Source of the DNA: Chloroflexota bacterium
GTDB taxonomy: Bacteria > Chloroflexota > Anaerolineae > Anaerolineales > Villigracilaceae
Direction: 5' to 3'
Assembly: GCA_016234495.1 (NCBI GenBank)
Contig: JACRBI010000054.1
Coordinates: 310,001-374,000, forward strand
Length of the DNA: 64,000 nt
In this document: positions 9,067 to 17,001 of the stretch, piece by piece
Position numbering within the stretch: position 1 is the stretch's first letter
Layout: each line of letters begins with the position of its first letter
Notes under the pieces: model-generated
What the model saw: the letters and a program-made list of their open reading frames with translations, nothing else
Databases searched by the model: none
Told to the model about the DNA's origin: nothing
Made by a program: the position numbers and the translations under genes

Positions 9067-10157
9067 TAAATTTTCTAAAATACCTCGTTGAGACCGAGTC
9101 TCCGTCAAGCGATAAATCCGCTGTGGATCGCGTGGGAGCGATTGTTGCCGATGAATGCCGTAAGTTTGGCGCTCAAGTTGAAATTCATCCGCAAATCGAA
9201 ACTGGTGATCACATTGTTGCACGCTTCCCCGGATCTGTTGATGGGCGCGGCATTTTAATTCTCAGCCACATGGATACCGTCTTCCCGCCTGGCACTTTAA
9301 AGACAATGCCTTTCCATCAAAAGGATGGGAAGATTTTCGGCCCCGGAGTTTTGGATATGAAAGGCGGAATCGTCATCGCTTTGAATGCCATCTCCACGCT
9401 TCTTTCTTCGGGTGGGCCTGTTTCGCTTCCCGTCACGGCCTTGTTCACCTCTGACGAAGAGATCGGAAGCCACACCTCGCGCGCGTTGATCGAATCCCTG
9501 GCACGCGACTCATCTGTCGTCTTCGTCATGGAACCGGGTTTGGTGGATGGCTCGCTAAAAACATGGCGCAAAGGTGTTGGCGGATTCGATATCAGCGTGA
9601 AAGGGCGCGCCGCGCATGCCGGCGGCGACCATGCGCAGGGACGCAATGCCATTGAAGAAATGGCACATCAGGTGATCGCGATTCAAAAACTTACAGATTA
9701 CACCCGTCAGACCACGCTCAATGTCGGCGTGATCTACGGCGGCACGGTCTCGAATGTTGTCCCTGAAAGCGCCTTTGCCGAAGTGGACGTGCGCGTGATG
9801 CAGCCCGGCGAATGGGAGCGGGTTGAAGCCGAGATAAAGAATCTCAAACCTGTCTTGGATGGCACATCCCTCACCATCAGCGGATCGTTGAACCGTCCGC
9901 CGATGCCGTATAACGAAGCAAATCAAGCCGCGTTTGAAAAGGCATATCAAATTGCAAGAGACAAACTTGGCATGGAACTCAAAGCCGGCGGTTCAGGCGG
10001 CGCATCTGACGGAAACTTTGTCGCGCCGTTGGGCATTCCCGTGCTGGACGGGATGGGCGCTGTCGGGGAAGGCTATCATTCAGATCGTGAATATATCTTT
10101 GCCGCGAGTCTCGAAGAACGCTCGAACCTGCTCGCGGCGTTGATTCAAAATTGGTGA
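9063..10157 (+). CDS. M20-family metallopeptidase (glutamate carboxypeptidase-like)
   Basis: A 364-residue di-zinc amidohydrolase of the ArgE/DapE/CPG2 type. Zinc and catalytic residues are visible in LSHMDTVFPPG (His, Asp), VLDMKGG (bridging Asp), TSDEEIGS (catalytic Glu pair), VMEPG and the late GYHSDRE histidine. A dimerisation insert (GRAAHAGGDHAQGRNAIEEMA) lies between. The pattern is closest to CPG2/glutamate carboxypeptidases; the substrate is unknown. The start overlaps uppP by ATGA. Confidence 0.85.
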   Translation: MINFLKYLVETESPSSDKSAVDRVGAIVADECRKFGAQVEIHPQIETGDHIVARFPGSVDGRGILILSHMDTVFPPGTLKTMPFHQKDGKIFGPGVLDMKGGIVIALNAISTLLSSGGPVSLPVTALFTSDEEIGSHTSRALIESLARDSSVVFVMEPGLVDGSLKTWRKGVGGFDISVKGRAAHAGGDHAQGRNAIEEMAHQVIAIQKLTDYTRQTTLNVGVIYGGTVSNVVPESAFAEVDVRVMQPGEWERVEAEIKNLKPVLDGTSLTISGSLNRPPMPYNEANQAAFEKAYQIARDKLGMELKAGGSGGASDGNFVAPLGIPVLDGMGAVGEGYHSDREYIFAASLEERSNLLAALIQNW

Positions 10158-10158
10158 A

Positions 10159-10785
10159 ATGAAAAAAACAGCAGTTCTCTTTCTTCTCTCATTTTTCATT
10201 GCATCCTGTGCGCCTGCAACACAAACCCCGCCGGCAGAGGTTATCAGCGTTTATGCCACTTCCGCAGCCCAGCCCTGGCTGACAGAACTTTACACCTGCG
10301 CGAACGATCTGTCAGTGGCGCTGAACTTCACCGCAGATGAACCCGATATTTATTTGCGAGTGGGGGAGCCAGAAAACCTTTTTTTTCCTGTTTATCAAAT
10401 TGATGAAGAGGAGATACTGATCGTCACAAACCGCGAAAATCCTCTGCAAAACCTAACCCTCGCGCAGGCGCAGGACTTGTTCGCGCTGGGGGATGAATCG
10501 GCGCAGGTCTGGGTTTATTCGTCAGACGCGGATGTGCAAATGGTGTTTGACCAGCTCGTGATGAAAGGCAGACCCGTCACTTCTTTCGCAAAAATTGCAG
10601 TCAGCCCGCAGCAAATGTCTGATTTATTAAACATGGAAAAAGACGCGGTTGGAATTCTCCCGAAGCATTGGAAGGTTGGAACCGCGCGCGAAGTGTTTTC
10701 AGCAGGCACAGTGCCCGTGCTGGCAATTACTAAAGAGGAACCGCGCGGGGTAATTTTGAATTTGATATCCTGTTTACAGAAATAG
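10159..10785 (+). CDS. Lipoprotein with substrate-binding (PstS-like) remnant
   Basis: A 208-residue lipoprotein with a typical signal (MKKTAVLFLLSFFIASC, lipidated Cys 17) followed by a Pro/Thr-rich stretch. The body (segments ILIVTNRENPLQNLTLAQAQDLF and DAVGILPKHW) resembles half of a periplasmic phosphate-type binding protein. It is shorter than the usual 300 residues, so it may be a one-lobe variant. It starts two bases after the peptidase stop, so it is in the same operon. The ligand is unknown. Confidence 0.65.
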   Translation: MKKTAVLFLLSFFIASCAPATQTPPAEVISVYATSAAQPWLTELYTCANDLSVALNFTADEPDIYLRVGEPENLFFPVYQIDEEEILIVTNRENPLQNLTLAQAQDLFALGDESAQVWVYSSDADVQMVFDQLVMKGRPVTSFAKIAVSPQQMSDLLNMEKDAVGILPKHWKVGTAREVFSAGTVPVLAITKEEPRGVILNLISCLQK

Positions 10786-10809
10786 GCGCAGGCTGGACAA
10801 AAATATTAA

Positions 10810-10900
10810 CCAAACGCAAATAAACCACCTCTTATTTCGGGGGTAAAATAAGCGTCGTTTGGCAAGTCAATTCATGGCGGCTGCCCCGGCGGCCGTTTTT
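10810..10900 (+). promoter_or_regulatory. Structured leader or terminator before the ABC operon
   Basis: An outer inverted repeat CCAAACG (10810-10816)/CGTTTGG (10856-10862) encloses CTTATTT (10831-10837)/AAATAAG (10846-10852) with a G-rich loop. A GC-rich hairpin at 10876-10894 is followed by TTTTT. The last hairpin could terminate the upstream lipoprotein transcript. The outer elements are unexplained and could be an attenuator for the ABC operon starting at 10912. Confidence 0.4.
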
Positions 10901-10911
10901 GTGTGTAAATT

Positions 10912-11646
10912 ATGTCTTCCTCAATTATCGAACTACTCAACGTATCAAAAACCTACTCCACTGCGGCGGGTGACTTCACGGCATTAACCAACGTGAACAT
11001 GAAAATCAACCCCGGCGAATTCCTCGGCATCGTCGGGAAGTCCGGCGCGGGCAAATCCACCTTGTTGAACATGATCAACGGTGTCGACCAACTCACTAGT
11101 GGCGAGGTCATCATCAACTCAGGCGATGAAAATGTTTCGATCCATAAAATGAGCGAGGATGAGCGCGCTCTTTGGCGCGGCAGAAAAATGGGCGTGGTCT
11201 ATCAGTCCTTTCAACTTTTGCCCATGCTCACACTGGTCGAGAACATCACCCTGCCAATGGATCTCTCCGATAACTTCAAGCCGCGCGAATCAAAAGAGCG
11301 CGCCATGCAATTGCTCCAACTTGTTGAACTCGAAGAACATGCCAACAAACTTCCCGCCTTCATCTCCGGCGGGCAGCAGCAGCGCGTTGCCATTGCGCGC
11401 GCGCTTGCGAATGACCCGCCCATCCTCGTCGCCGACGAACCCACCGGCAGCCTTGACTCGATCACCGCCGACCACATCTTCGAAGTCTTCGAGCACCTCG
11501 TCACCGATCAGGGCAAGACGATTGTCATGGTCACGCATGATGTCAGTTTGATGAGCCGCTTCTCGCGCAGCCTGACTATCGCAGATGGGGAACTGCTTTC
11601 GAAAGCAAAACCAGATTCAAAGTCCGGCAAGAGGCGGAGGAAATAA
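10912..11646 (+). CDS. MacB/LolD-type ABC transporter ATPase
   Basis: A 244-residue ATPase with Walker [10 protein letters not shown], signature [15 protein letters not shown] and Walker [14 protein letters not shown], the last being typical of the LolD/MacB/FtsE group. No ribosome-binding site is evident before the ATG. The stop overlaps the next start (TAATG). With the following ATPase, permease and membrane-fusion protein it makes a MacAB-like export or lipoprotein-extraction system; the substrate is unknown. The two ATPases may form a heterodimer. Confidence 0.9.
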   Translation: MSSSIIELLNVSKTYSTAAGDFTALTNVNMKINPGEFLGIVGKSGAGKSTLLNMINGVDQLTSGEVIINSGDENVSIHKMSEDERALWRGRKMGVVYQSFQLLPMLTLVENITLPMDLSDNFKPRESKERAMQLLQLVELEEHANKLPAFISGGQQQRVAIARALANDPPILVADEPTGSLDSITADHIFEVFEHLVTDQGKTIVMVTHDVSLMSRFSRSLTIADGELLSKAKPDSKSGKRRRK

Positions 11647-12830
11647 TGGCGCGTCTTTCCAAGCCGGCAACGGATTCCGTCCGAAGGGCAGAGTCAACGC
11701 CGCAATCCATGATCGAACTACGCGGCCTCGTCAAGCGATTCAGCAACGCGGCGGGCGAGTTCACCGTCCTCAAAGGCGTGGACCTGACCATCAAGCGCGG
11801 CGAATTTGTTTCCATCGTTGGCAAATCAGGCAGCGGAAAATCCACGCTGTTGAACATGGTGACCGGCATTGACCATCCCACCGAAGGGCGCGTGGTCGTC
11901 AATGGCACAGATATTTACACGGGTGTCAGCGAAAGCCAGCGTTCCAAATGGCGCGGAAAAAATTTGGGCATTGTGTTTCAGTTCTTCCAGTTGCTGCCCA
12001 TGCTGACGCTGCTGGAAAACGTGATGCTGTCGATGGATTACGTGGACATGTACGACTTCGACGAGCGCCCCGCGCGCGCGATGGAATTGTTAAAACTTGT
12101 GGGCTTGGAAAAATTTGCGAACAAATTACCGGTGCTGGTTTCCACAGGACAGCAGCAACTGGCTGCGATAGCACGCGCCATGGCCTGCGACCCGCCGCTT
12201 CTGGTCGCAGATGAGCCGACAGGCAACCTCGATTCACGCTCTGCCGACACGATCATTCAATTATTTGAAGGCTTTGTCTCGCAGGGCAAGACCATTGTCA
12301 TGGTCACACATGACCCGTCACTCACATCGCGCACGCACCGCAACATCGTCATCTCTGACGGCGAGTTGATCGACGAAACGATTTCCCGCTCTCTGCCGCA
12401 GCTGCGGCACCGTCACATGCTCGAGTTTACGAAACTTGTTGAAGAGCAGGTCTACCAGCCGCACGAGACCATCATTTCGCGCAACCAAAGTGTGGATTAT
12501 TTTTTCATGATCCGCCGCGGCGAGGTGGATGTGATTCTGCAGGACAGAAAGAAGAACGATTATGTCATCTCGCGCCTGCAGCCAAACGAATTTTTCGGCG
12601 AAATTGAATTGCTGCGCGGCGGAAAATCCATTGCGAATGTGCGTGCCGGTGACAAGCCAGTGGAAGTGCTGGCGCTGCATCACAGCGATTTTCTGCGCGT
12701 GATCAACGAATCGCCGATCACGGCTGAAGCCATCGGCAGGATCGTGCAAAAACGTCTCGAACAAAAGCGGGTTGACGATCAAAGAGCGGAGAACAGAAAG
12801 AAGGATAACCATGCGTCCAAGATGGCGTAA
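11646..12830 (+). CDS. ABC ATPase fused to a cyclic-nucleotide-binding domain
   Basis: A 394-residue protein. Residues about 20-245 form a MacB-type ATPase (Walker A GKSGSGKST, Walker [14 protein letters not shown]). The signature reads VSTGQQQ instead of SGGQ, so one glycine is replaced. Residues about 265-385 form a cyclic-nucleotide-binding-like beta barrel (SVDYFFMIRRGEVDVIL, NEFFGEIELLRGGKS, VRAGDKPVEVLAL). The FGEIELL segment matches the phosphate-binding cassette position. Such a fusion suggests ligand control of the transporter. It overlaps the previous gene by one base and the permease gene by 20 bases. Confidence 0.85.
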   Translation: MARLSKPATDSVRRAESTPQSMIELRGLVKRFSNAAGEFTVLKGVDLTIKRGEFVSIVGKSGSGKSTLLNMVTGIDHPTEGRVVVNGTDIYTGVSESQRSKWRGKNLGIVFQFFQLLPMLTLLENVMLSMDYVDMYDFDERPARAMELLKLVGLEKFANKLPVLVSTGQQQLAAIARAMACDPPLLVADEPTGNLDSRSADTIIQLFEGFVSQGKTIVMVTHDPSLTSRTHRNIVISDGELIDETISRSLPQLRHRHMLEFTKLVEEQVYQPHETIISRNQSVDYFFMIRRGEVDVILQDRKKNDYVISRLQPNEFFGEIELLRGGKSIANVRAGDKPVEVLALHHSDFLRVINESPITAEAIGRIVQKRLEQKRVDDQRAENRKKDNHASKMA

Positions 12831-15243
12831 GGTATTGCATGACTTGTGGGACAACAAAGCCCGAACGCTGCTGGTGGTTTTTTCCATTGCAGTGGGCGTG
12901 TTTTCCATTGGCGTGATTTCAGGTGCGTACGAGATCATTTCCAATGACATGAGCGTTTCGTACGCGGCAAATAATCCGTCCAACGTGGAATTGCGCACGG
13001 TGAACTTCGATGACGATGTGCTGGCTTCCATCAAAAACGAGCATGGAGTCTCCGGCGCGGAAGCCCGCCGTGTGTTCAACCTCCGAATGCGCGCGGCCGG
13101 CACAGAGAAATGGACTGCGCTCGACATGGTGGCGTTTAACGACTTCGAGGAAAATTCGATCAACCTGCTGGTGCCGCTTCAGGGAAAGTCTGTCCCCGGC
13201 AAGCGCGAAGTGGTGCTGGAGCGCGACGTGCTTAACCACGTTGACGTGAAAGTCGGCGATACGGTTGAATTCCAATTGCAGGACGGTTCGATCAAATCCA
13301 TGCTGGTGGTGGGCGTGGTGCAGGATACAGCCATGGGCGCCGGCGATTTTCTAGCCTCGCCGTATGGGTACATCACCATGAGCACCCTTCAATTTTTGCA
13401 GCAGCCGCAGTTGTATAACCGCGCATACGTCACGGTAACGAGCGGCGGTGACGACATTTTCCACATCCGCGAGGTGGGCGCGAGCCTGAAAGAAAAACTG
13501 GACAAGAACGGCACGCTTGTCATCCGCAACCGCTTTTCGTTGACGCACGAACATCCGATGGCGAGCACGGTCAATGCCATTCTCGGCATTTTAATGGCGC
13601 TGGGAATCTTAATCGTATTCCTTTCCAGTTCGCTGATTGCGAATACTTTATCCGCGCTGCTCAACCAGCATTTGCGCCACATAGGCGTCATCAAACTGGT
13701 AGGCGGACGCAGGCGCCAGGTCTTGTTCATGTACCTGACTCTGATCATGGCCTTCGGTGTGCTCGCTTTGCTCATCGCAGTTCCGCTTGGCGGGCAGGGC
13801 GCGTATGGGCTGGCTTTATTTATTTCAAGCGAATTGAATTTCAATGTGCTGGGTTATCGCATTGTGCCGATGGCGTTCGTGATTCAAATCCTGGTCGGCT
13901 TGCTTGTTCCGCTGATAGCCGGGCTTGCGCCGGTCATCAATGGTTCGCGCATCACGGTTTTGCGCGCTCTCAGCGGCGACCTGACCGGTGATGAGAATCA
14001 GGCTCAAGGTCAGCAACAGACGCGCATCAGTTGGTTCGATTGGATGATGATCCGGGTGACGAGAATCCTTGCCTCACGCGGAATCCACTTCCCGCGCCCG
14101 TTCATCATCTCTTTGAGAAATACGTTCCGACGGCGCGGACGATTGATCCTGACCCTTTTTACATTGACCATGGGCGGGGCGATCTTTATCGCCGTGTTCA
14201 ACGTGCGCACCACGCTGCACGATTACATTGGCGCGATCGGAAAATATTTCGCCGCTGATATTTCGCTCGATTTCGACCAGCCGTACCGTATGCGCGAGAT
14301 CCGGCAGATGCTGGCCGGGGTGGATGGCGTGACGGATGTGGAAGGCTGGCAGTTTGTCAGCGGCGAACTGCTGGATGACAAAGGCGAGGTGCTGGAAAAC
14401 ATCAACATCTTTGCGCCGCCCGCCGGCAGCAAACTCATCCAGCCGATTCTTGTGGCGGGGCGTTTTCTGCGCGCTGACGATGTCCGCAAGCTGGCATTGA
14501 GCGAAGCCGCTTATGGGTATTTTCCAAACATCAAGCCCGGCGATTCTGTGAACTTGAAGGTCAATGGCCGCGAAGAAGTCTGGGAGGTGATCGGCATCTT
14601 CAAATTTGTCGACCGCGAAGGTGTGCTGGCATACGCGCCGTATGAATATATTTCGCAAATGAACAACCTTGCGAATCAGTCTTATTCCTTCCGCCTCGTG
14701 ACCGATCGCCATGACCGCACCTATCAGGATGCGAAGGCCGAGGAACTGGATAAATTTTTCCGCGAGCAGGGATTCAAAGTGCGCGTCGCCGAGGCGGGAC
14801 GGGCTTCGCTGGATACGGCTGTGGAGAGTCTGGATACGCTGGTGGTCTTCCTGCTGATCATGGCAATTCTGACGGCTGTTGTTGGCGCGATGGGCTTGAC
14901 CGGTACGATGGGCATGAATGTGCTCGAACGCACGCGCGAGATTGGCATTATGCGTGCCATCGGCGCCGATGACCGCGCCGTGATGCGCACGGTCATCGCC
15001 GAGGGTCTGGTGATCGGCGCGATGTCATTCGTGCTGGCGATCATTTTGTCGATTCCGTTCACGTATCTGCTTTCGACCATTGTCAGCCTGGCGGTGTTTG
15101 AAACGCCGATTGACGTGGTCTTCACCTTCACCGGTTATGGCATCTGGCTGGGACTGGTGTTGCTGCTTTCGGTGGTGGCATCCATTTTGCCGGCGCGCAA
15201 CGCGGCGCGCTTGACCATCCGCGAAGTGCTGGCGTACGAATAA
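12811..15243 (+). CDS. FtsX/MacB-type ABC transporter permease, duplicated
   Basis: An 810-residue permease with two FtsX-like units. Each has an N-terminal transmembrane helix, a large periplasmic MacB_PCD-like domain and three further helices. The first membrane anchor is ARTLLVVFSIAVGVFSIGV; the second unit begins near residue 435 (RRRGRLILTLFTLTMGGAIF). The last cytoplasmic segment (RTREIGIMRAIGADDRAVM) is the usual ATPase-coupling motif. The start MRPRWRKVLHDLW was chosen because AAGGA lies just upstream, and it overlaps the ATPase gene. It works with the two ATPases and the downstream fusion protein. Confidence 0.9.
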   Translation: MRPRWRKVLHDLWDNKARTLLVVFSIAVGVFSIGVISGAYEIISNDMSVSYAANNPSNVELRTVNFDDDVLASIKNEHGVSGAEARRVFNLRMRAAGTEKWTALDMVAFNDFEENSINLLVPLQGKSVPGKREVVLERDVLNHVDVKVGDTVEFQLQDGSIKSMLVVGVVQDTAMGAGDFLASPYGYITMSTLQFLQQPQLYNRAYVTVTSGGDDIFHIREVGASLKEKLDKNGTLVIRNRFSLTHEHPMASTVNAILGILMALGILIVFLSSSLIANTLSALLNQHLRHIGVIKLVGGRRRQVLFMYLTLIMAFGVLALLIAVPLGGQGAYGLALFISSELNFNVLGYRIVPMAFVIQILVGLLVPLIAGLAPVINGSRITVLRALSGDLTGDENQAQGQQQTRISWFDWMMIRVTRILASRGIHFPRPFIISLRNTFRRRGRLILTLFTLTMGGAIFIAVFNVRTTLHDYIGAIGKYFAADISLDFDQPYRMREIRQMLAGVDGVTDVEGWQFVSGELLDDKGEVLENINIFAPPAGSKLIQPILVAGRFLRADDVRKLALSEAAYGYFPNIKPGDSVNLKVNGREEVWEVIGIFKFVDREGVLAYAPYEYISQMNNLANQSYSFRLVTDRHDRTYQDAKAEELDKFFREQGFKVRVAEAGRASLDTAVESLDTLVVFLLIMAILTAVVGAMGLTGTMGMNVLERTREIGIMRAIGADDRAVMRTVIAEGLVIGAMSFVLAIILSIPFTYLLSTIVSLAVFETPIDVVFTFTGYGIWLGLVLLLSVVASILPARNAARLTIREVLAYE

Positions 15244-15251
15244 ACTATCAT

Positions 15252-15345
15252 TGTCATTGCGAGGGTGTTCTTCCCGAAGCAATCTCCTCGTCGAACTGGG
15301 GATTGCTTCGCCGCCAAGGTGGAAGAGTGGCGGCTCGCAACGACA
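15252..15345. repeat. REP-like hairpin element
   Basis: The ends TGTCATTGCGAG and CTCGCAACGACA are inverted repeats. Inside, GAAGCAATC (15276-15284) pairs with GATTGCTTC (15301-15309). A second full copy lies at 35679-35797 and a half copy at 27547-27580. Dispersed elements with these words are familiar from other genomes of this type; the nested hairpin architecture is seen directly here. Confidence 0.75.
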
Positions 15346-15368
15346 TAATAACAACAAAAAGGTAAAAC

Positions 15369-16496
15369 ATGAAAAAACAAATATCATTCATCATTGCATT
15401 ACTTGTGTTGTCCTCGCTGGCGATTGCCGCTTGCGGAAATCAGGCAACGGCTACGCCTGCGGCTTCTTCGGTGGAGGTGATTTCGCCCAACGAGATTGTT
15501 GCTGAAGGCCGGCTTGAGCCTGTGCAGGCTGCGAACCTGTCGTTTTTGGCACGCGGGGTTGTGGAGGATGTGCTCGTGAAGGCCGGGGACTCCGTCCGCA
15601 AGGGAGATGTCCTCGTCCGCCTCGCAAACGCGGGTGAGGTTGATGCGCAGCTTGTCCTCGCGCAAAACGCCTACGACACCCTGATCCGCACTGAAAATGC
15701 AAACCGCGCCGCGCTCTGGCAGGCTTACATGTCGGCTCAAATCGCGCGCGCCGCTGCGGAAAAGAAATGGGAAGACCTCGACGTTCAAAACATCGAAGAC
15801 CGCATCGAGGATGACAAGGCGACGGTGGAAGACCGCCAGCAGGATTTGAACGATGCGCAGGATGAGTTCGACAAATACAAGGACCTCGACGAAAATAATT
15901 CCAAGCGCAAGGCTGCCGAGGATGATCTCGAAAAAGCGCAAGAGGATTTGAACCAGGCGCTGCGTGATTTGGATGAGACCACCCGCGAGCGTGACGAAAT
16001 CCGCGCCGCGTACGATGCCGCGCTGGCTGCTGAAGCCGAGGCCAAACATCAATATGAGATCAGCCTCGACGGGCCGAATGCCGATCAACTTGCGGTGGCC
16101 AAAGCAAACCTCGACGCGGCGAAGGACGCGCTCTCCAACTTTGAGATTACCGCGCCGTTTGACGGCGTTGTGGCGGATGTCAACGTGAAGGCGGGCGAGC
16201 AGGCCGGGCCTGAATCGCGCGCGGTCAGTGTGGCGAATTTTGATTCGTGGATCGTTGAAACGACCGACATCACCGAACTTGAAGTGGTGGATTTACACGT
16301 CGGGCAGGAAGTGTCCATTGTGCCGGACGCGCTCACTGACCTGACCCTGACCGGCACCATCACCGAGATCAGCCGCGCTTTTATTTTGCAGGGCGGCGAC
16401 GTACTTTACACAGTCCGCATTGCGGTCAACGAAACAGACCCGCGCCTGATGTGGGGCATGACCGTCGAAGCGACCTTCCCGGAGATCAACCCGTAA
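15369..16496 (+). CDS. HlyD/MacA-type membrane-fusion lipoprotein
   Basis: A 375-residue periplasmic adaptor of an export system. A lipoprotein signal ends at Cys 22 (SLAIAAC). A split lipoyl domain begins at about residue 45 (VEGRL-like AEGRLEPVQAANLSF, GDSVRKGDVLVRL) and resumes near residue 245 (APFDGVVADVNVKAGEQ). Between them lies a long charged coiled coil (about residues 110-225, rich in Glu, Asp, Lys and Ala). A beta-barrel follows. It is the fourth gene of the MacAB-like cluster, separated from the permease by a REP-like element. Confidence 0.9.
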   Translation: MKKQISFIIALLVLSSLAIAACGNQATATPAASSVEVISPNEIVAEGRLEPVQAANLSFLARGVVEDVLVKAGDSVRKGDVLVRLANAGEVDAQLVLAQNAYDTLIRTENANRAALWQAYMSAQIARAAAEKKWEDLDVQNIEDRIEDDKATVEDRQQDLNDAQDEFDKYKDLDENNSKRKAAEDDLEKAQEDLNQALRDLDETTRERDEIRAAYDAALAAEAEAKHQYEISLDGPNADQLAVAKANLDAAKDALSNFEITAPFDGVVADVNVKAGEQAGPESRAVSVANFDSWIVETTDITELEVVDLHVGQEVSIVPDALTDLTLTGTITEISRAFILQGGDVLYTVRIAVNETDPRLMWGMTVEATFPEINP

Positions 16497-16534
16497 TTGG
16501 GGAGGTCACTTTTAAAAATAGAACGCCTGAGCGA

Positions 16535-16563
16535 TTGAAATGTATTTCTTCATGTGCAATAAT
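16535..16563 (+). promoter_or_regulatory. Promoter of the tandem riboswitch leader
   Basis: TTGAAA (16535-16540) and AATAAT (16558-16563) are separated by 17 bases, each one mismatch from consensus. Initiation near 16570 would place the first aptamer at the extreme 5' end of the transcript. Confidence 0.6.
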
Positions 16564-16582
16564 AATTTTGCTCCGAGAAAGA

Positions 16583-16656
16583 GCAAAACCGGGAAAACCC
16601 GGCGACGCAAAGTCATGGGTCTAACGCTGAACTGAGCCAGGACCGCCAGACTGCCG
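16583..16656 (+). promoter_or_regulatory. Cyclic-di-GMP-I (GEMM-I) riboswitch aptamer, copy 1
   Basis: The core shows GCAAAACC, a GGG-AAAA-CCC hairpin whose loop is the docking tetraloop, the hallmark GACGCAAAGTC, then GGGTCTAAC and a closing GCCAGACTGCCG. This order matches the GEMM-I c-di-GMP aptamer. It is the first of three consecutive copies. Confidence 0.85.
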
Positions 16657-16662
16657 AGAAAA

Positions 16663-16741
16663 GCAAAACCGCCAAAAGACGGCGACGCAAAGCCAGAGCG
16701 TCTAAAACCAGTAAGTTGGGTCAGGACCGACCGGCTAGCCG
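16663..16741 (+). promoter_or_regulatory. Cyclic-di-GMP-I (GEMM-I) riboswitch aptamer, copy 2
   Basis: The same order of parts is present: GCAAAACC, CC-AAAA hairpin, GACGCAAAGCC, GTCTAAAACC, and GACCGGCTAGCCG at the 3' end. It begins seven bases after copy 1 ends, so the three aptamers are nearly abutted. Confidence 0.85.
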
Positions 16742-16745
16742 AAAG

Positions 16746-16826
16746 GCAAAATCAGGGAAACCTGATGACGCAAAGTCGTGGATCTACAGTCACTTCTTAT
16801 TCGTGACCATGATTGCCAGACTGCCG
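16746..16826 (+). promoter_or_regulatory. Cyclic-di-GMP-I (GEMM-I) riboswitch aptamer, copy 3
   Basis: GGCAAAATC, an AGGG-AAA-CCT hairpin, GACGCAAAGTC, GGATCTAC, a long stem (GTCAC/GTGAC) and GCCAGACTGCCG form the third aptamer. Its 3' part GATTGC (16811-16816) can alternatively pair with GCAATC (16831-16836), which precedes TTTTT; this would be a direct aptamer/terminator switch. Confidence 0.85.
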
Positions 16827-16880
16827 AAGAGCAATCTTTTTCAGGGATGACCGAACGCTGGGTCATCCCTGTTTCGTTTC
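16811..16880 (+). terminator. Two overlapping-candidate terminators of the riboswitch expression platform
   Basis: Hairpin one is GATTGC/GCAATC followed by five Ts; it competes with aptamer 3. Hairpin two is CAGGGATGACC (16842-16852)/GGTCATCCCTG (16861-16871), an 11-bp stem followed by TTTCGTTT. Ligand-dependent choice between them and read-through is inferred. Confidence 0.65.
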
Positions 16881-16903
16881 CATGCCAACAGCTAAACTGG
16901 GTG

Positions 16904-16932
16904 GTGACATTTTATGGGTGTCTATTTATAAT
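16904..16932 (+). promoter_or_regulatory. Second promoter, downstream of the riboswitch array
   Basis: GTGACA (16904-16909) and a perfect TATAAT (16927-16932) are 17 bases apart. It would give riboswitch-independent expression of the gene at 17002. Confidence 0.6.
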
Positions 16933-17001
16933 GGTCTGTAAACAGGTAATGCCTGCTTGGAATATTCTTGTGTGATGATTCGTCAGGCAATAGGAGACCC
17001 C

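Noticed and set aside
16778-16975. A 65-codon open frame starting within aptamer 3
   Set aside because: It covers the riboswitch end, the terminators and the second promoter and has no protein-like features.
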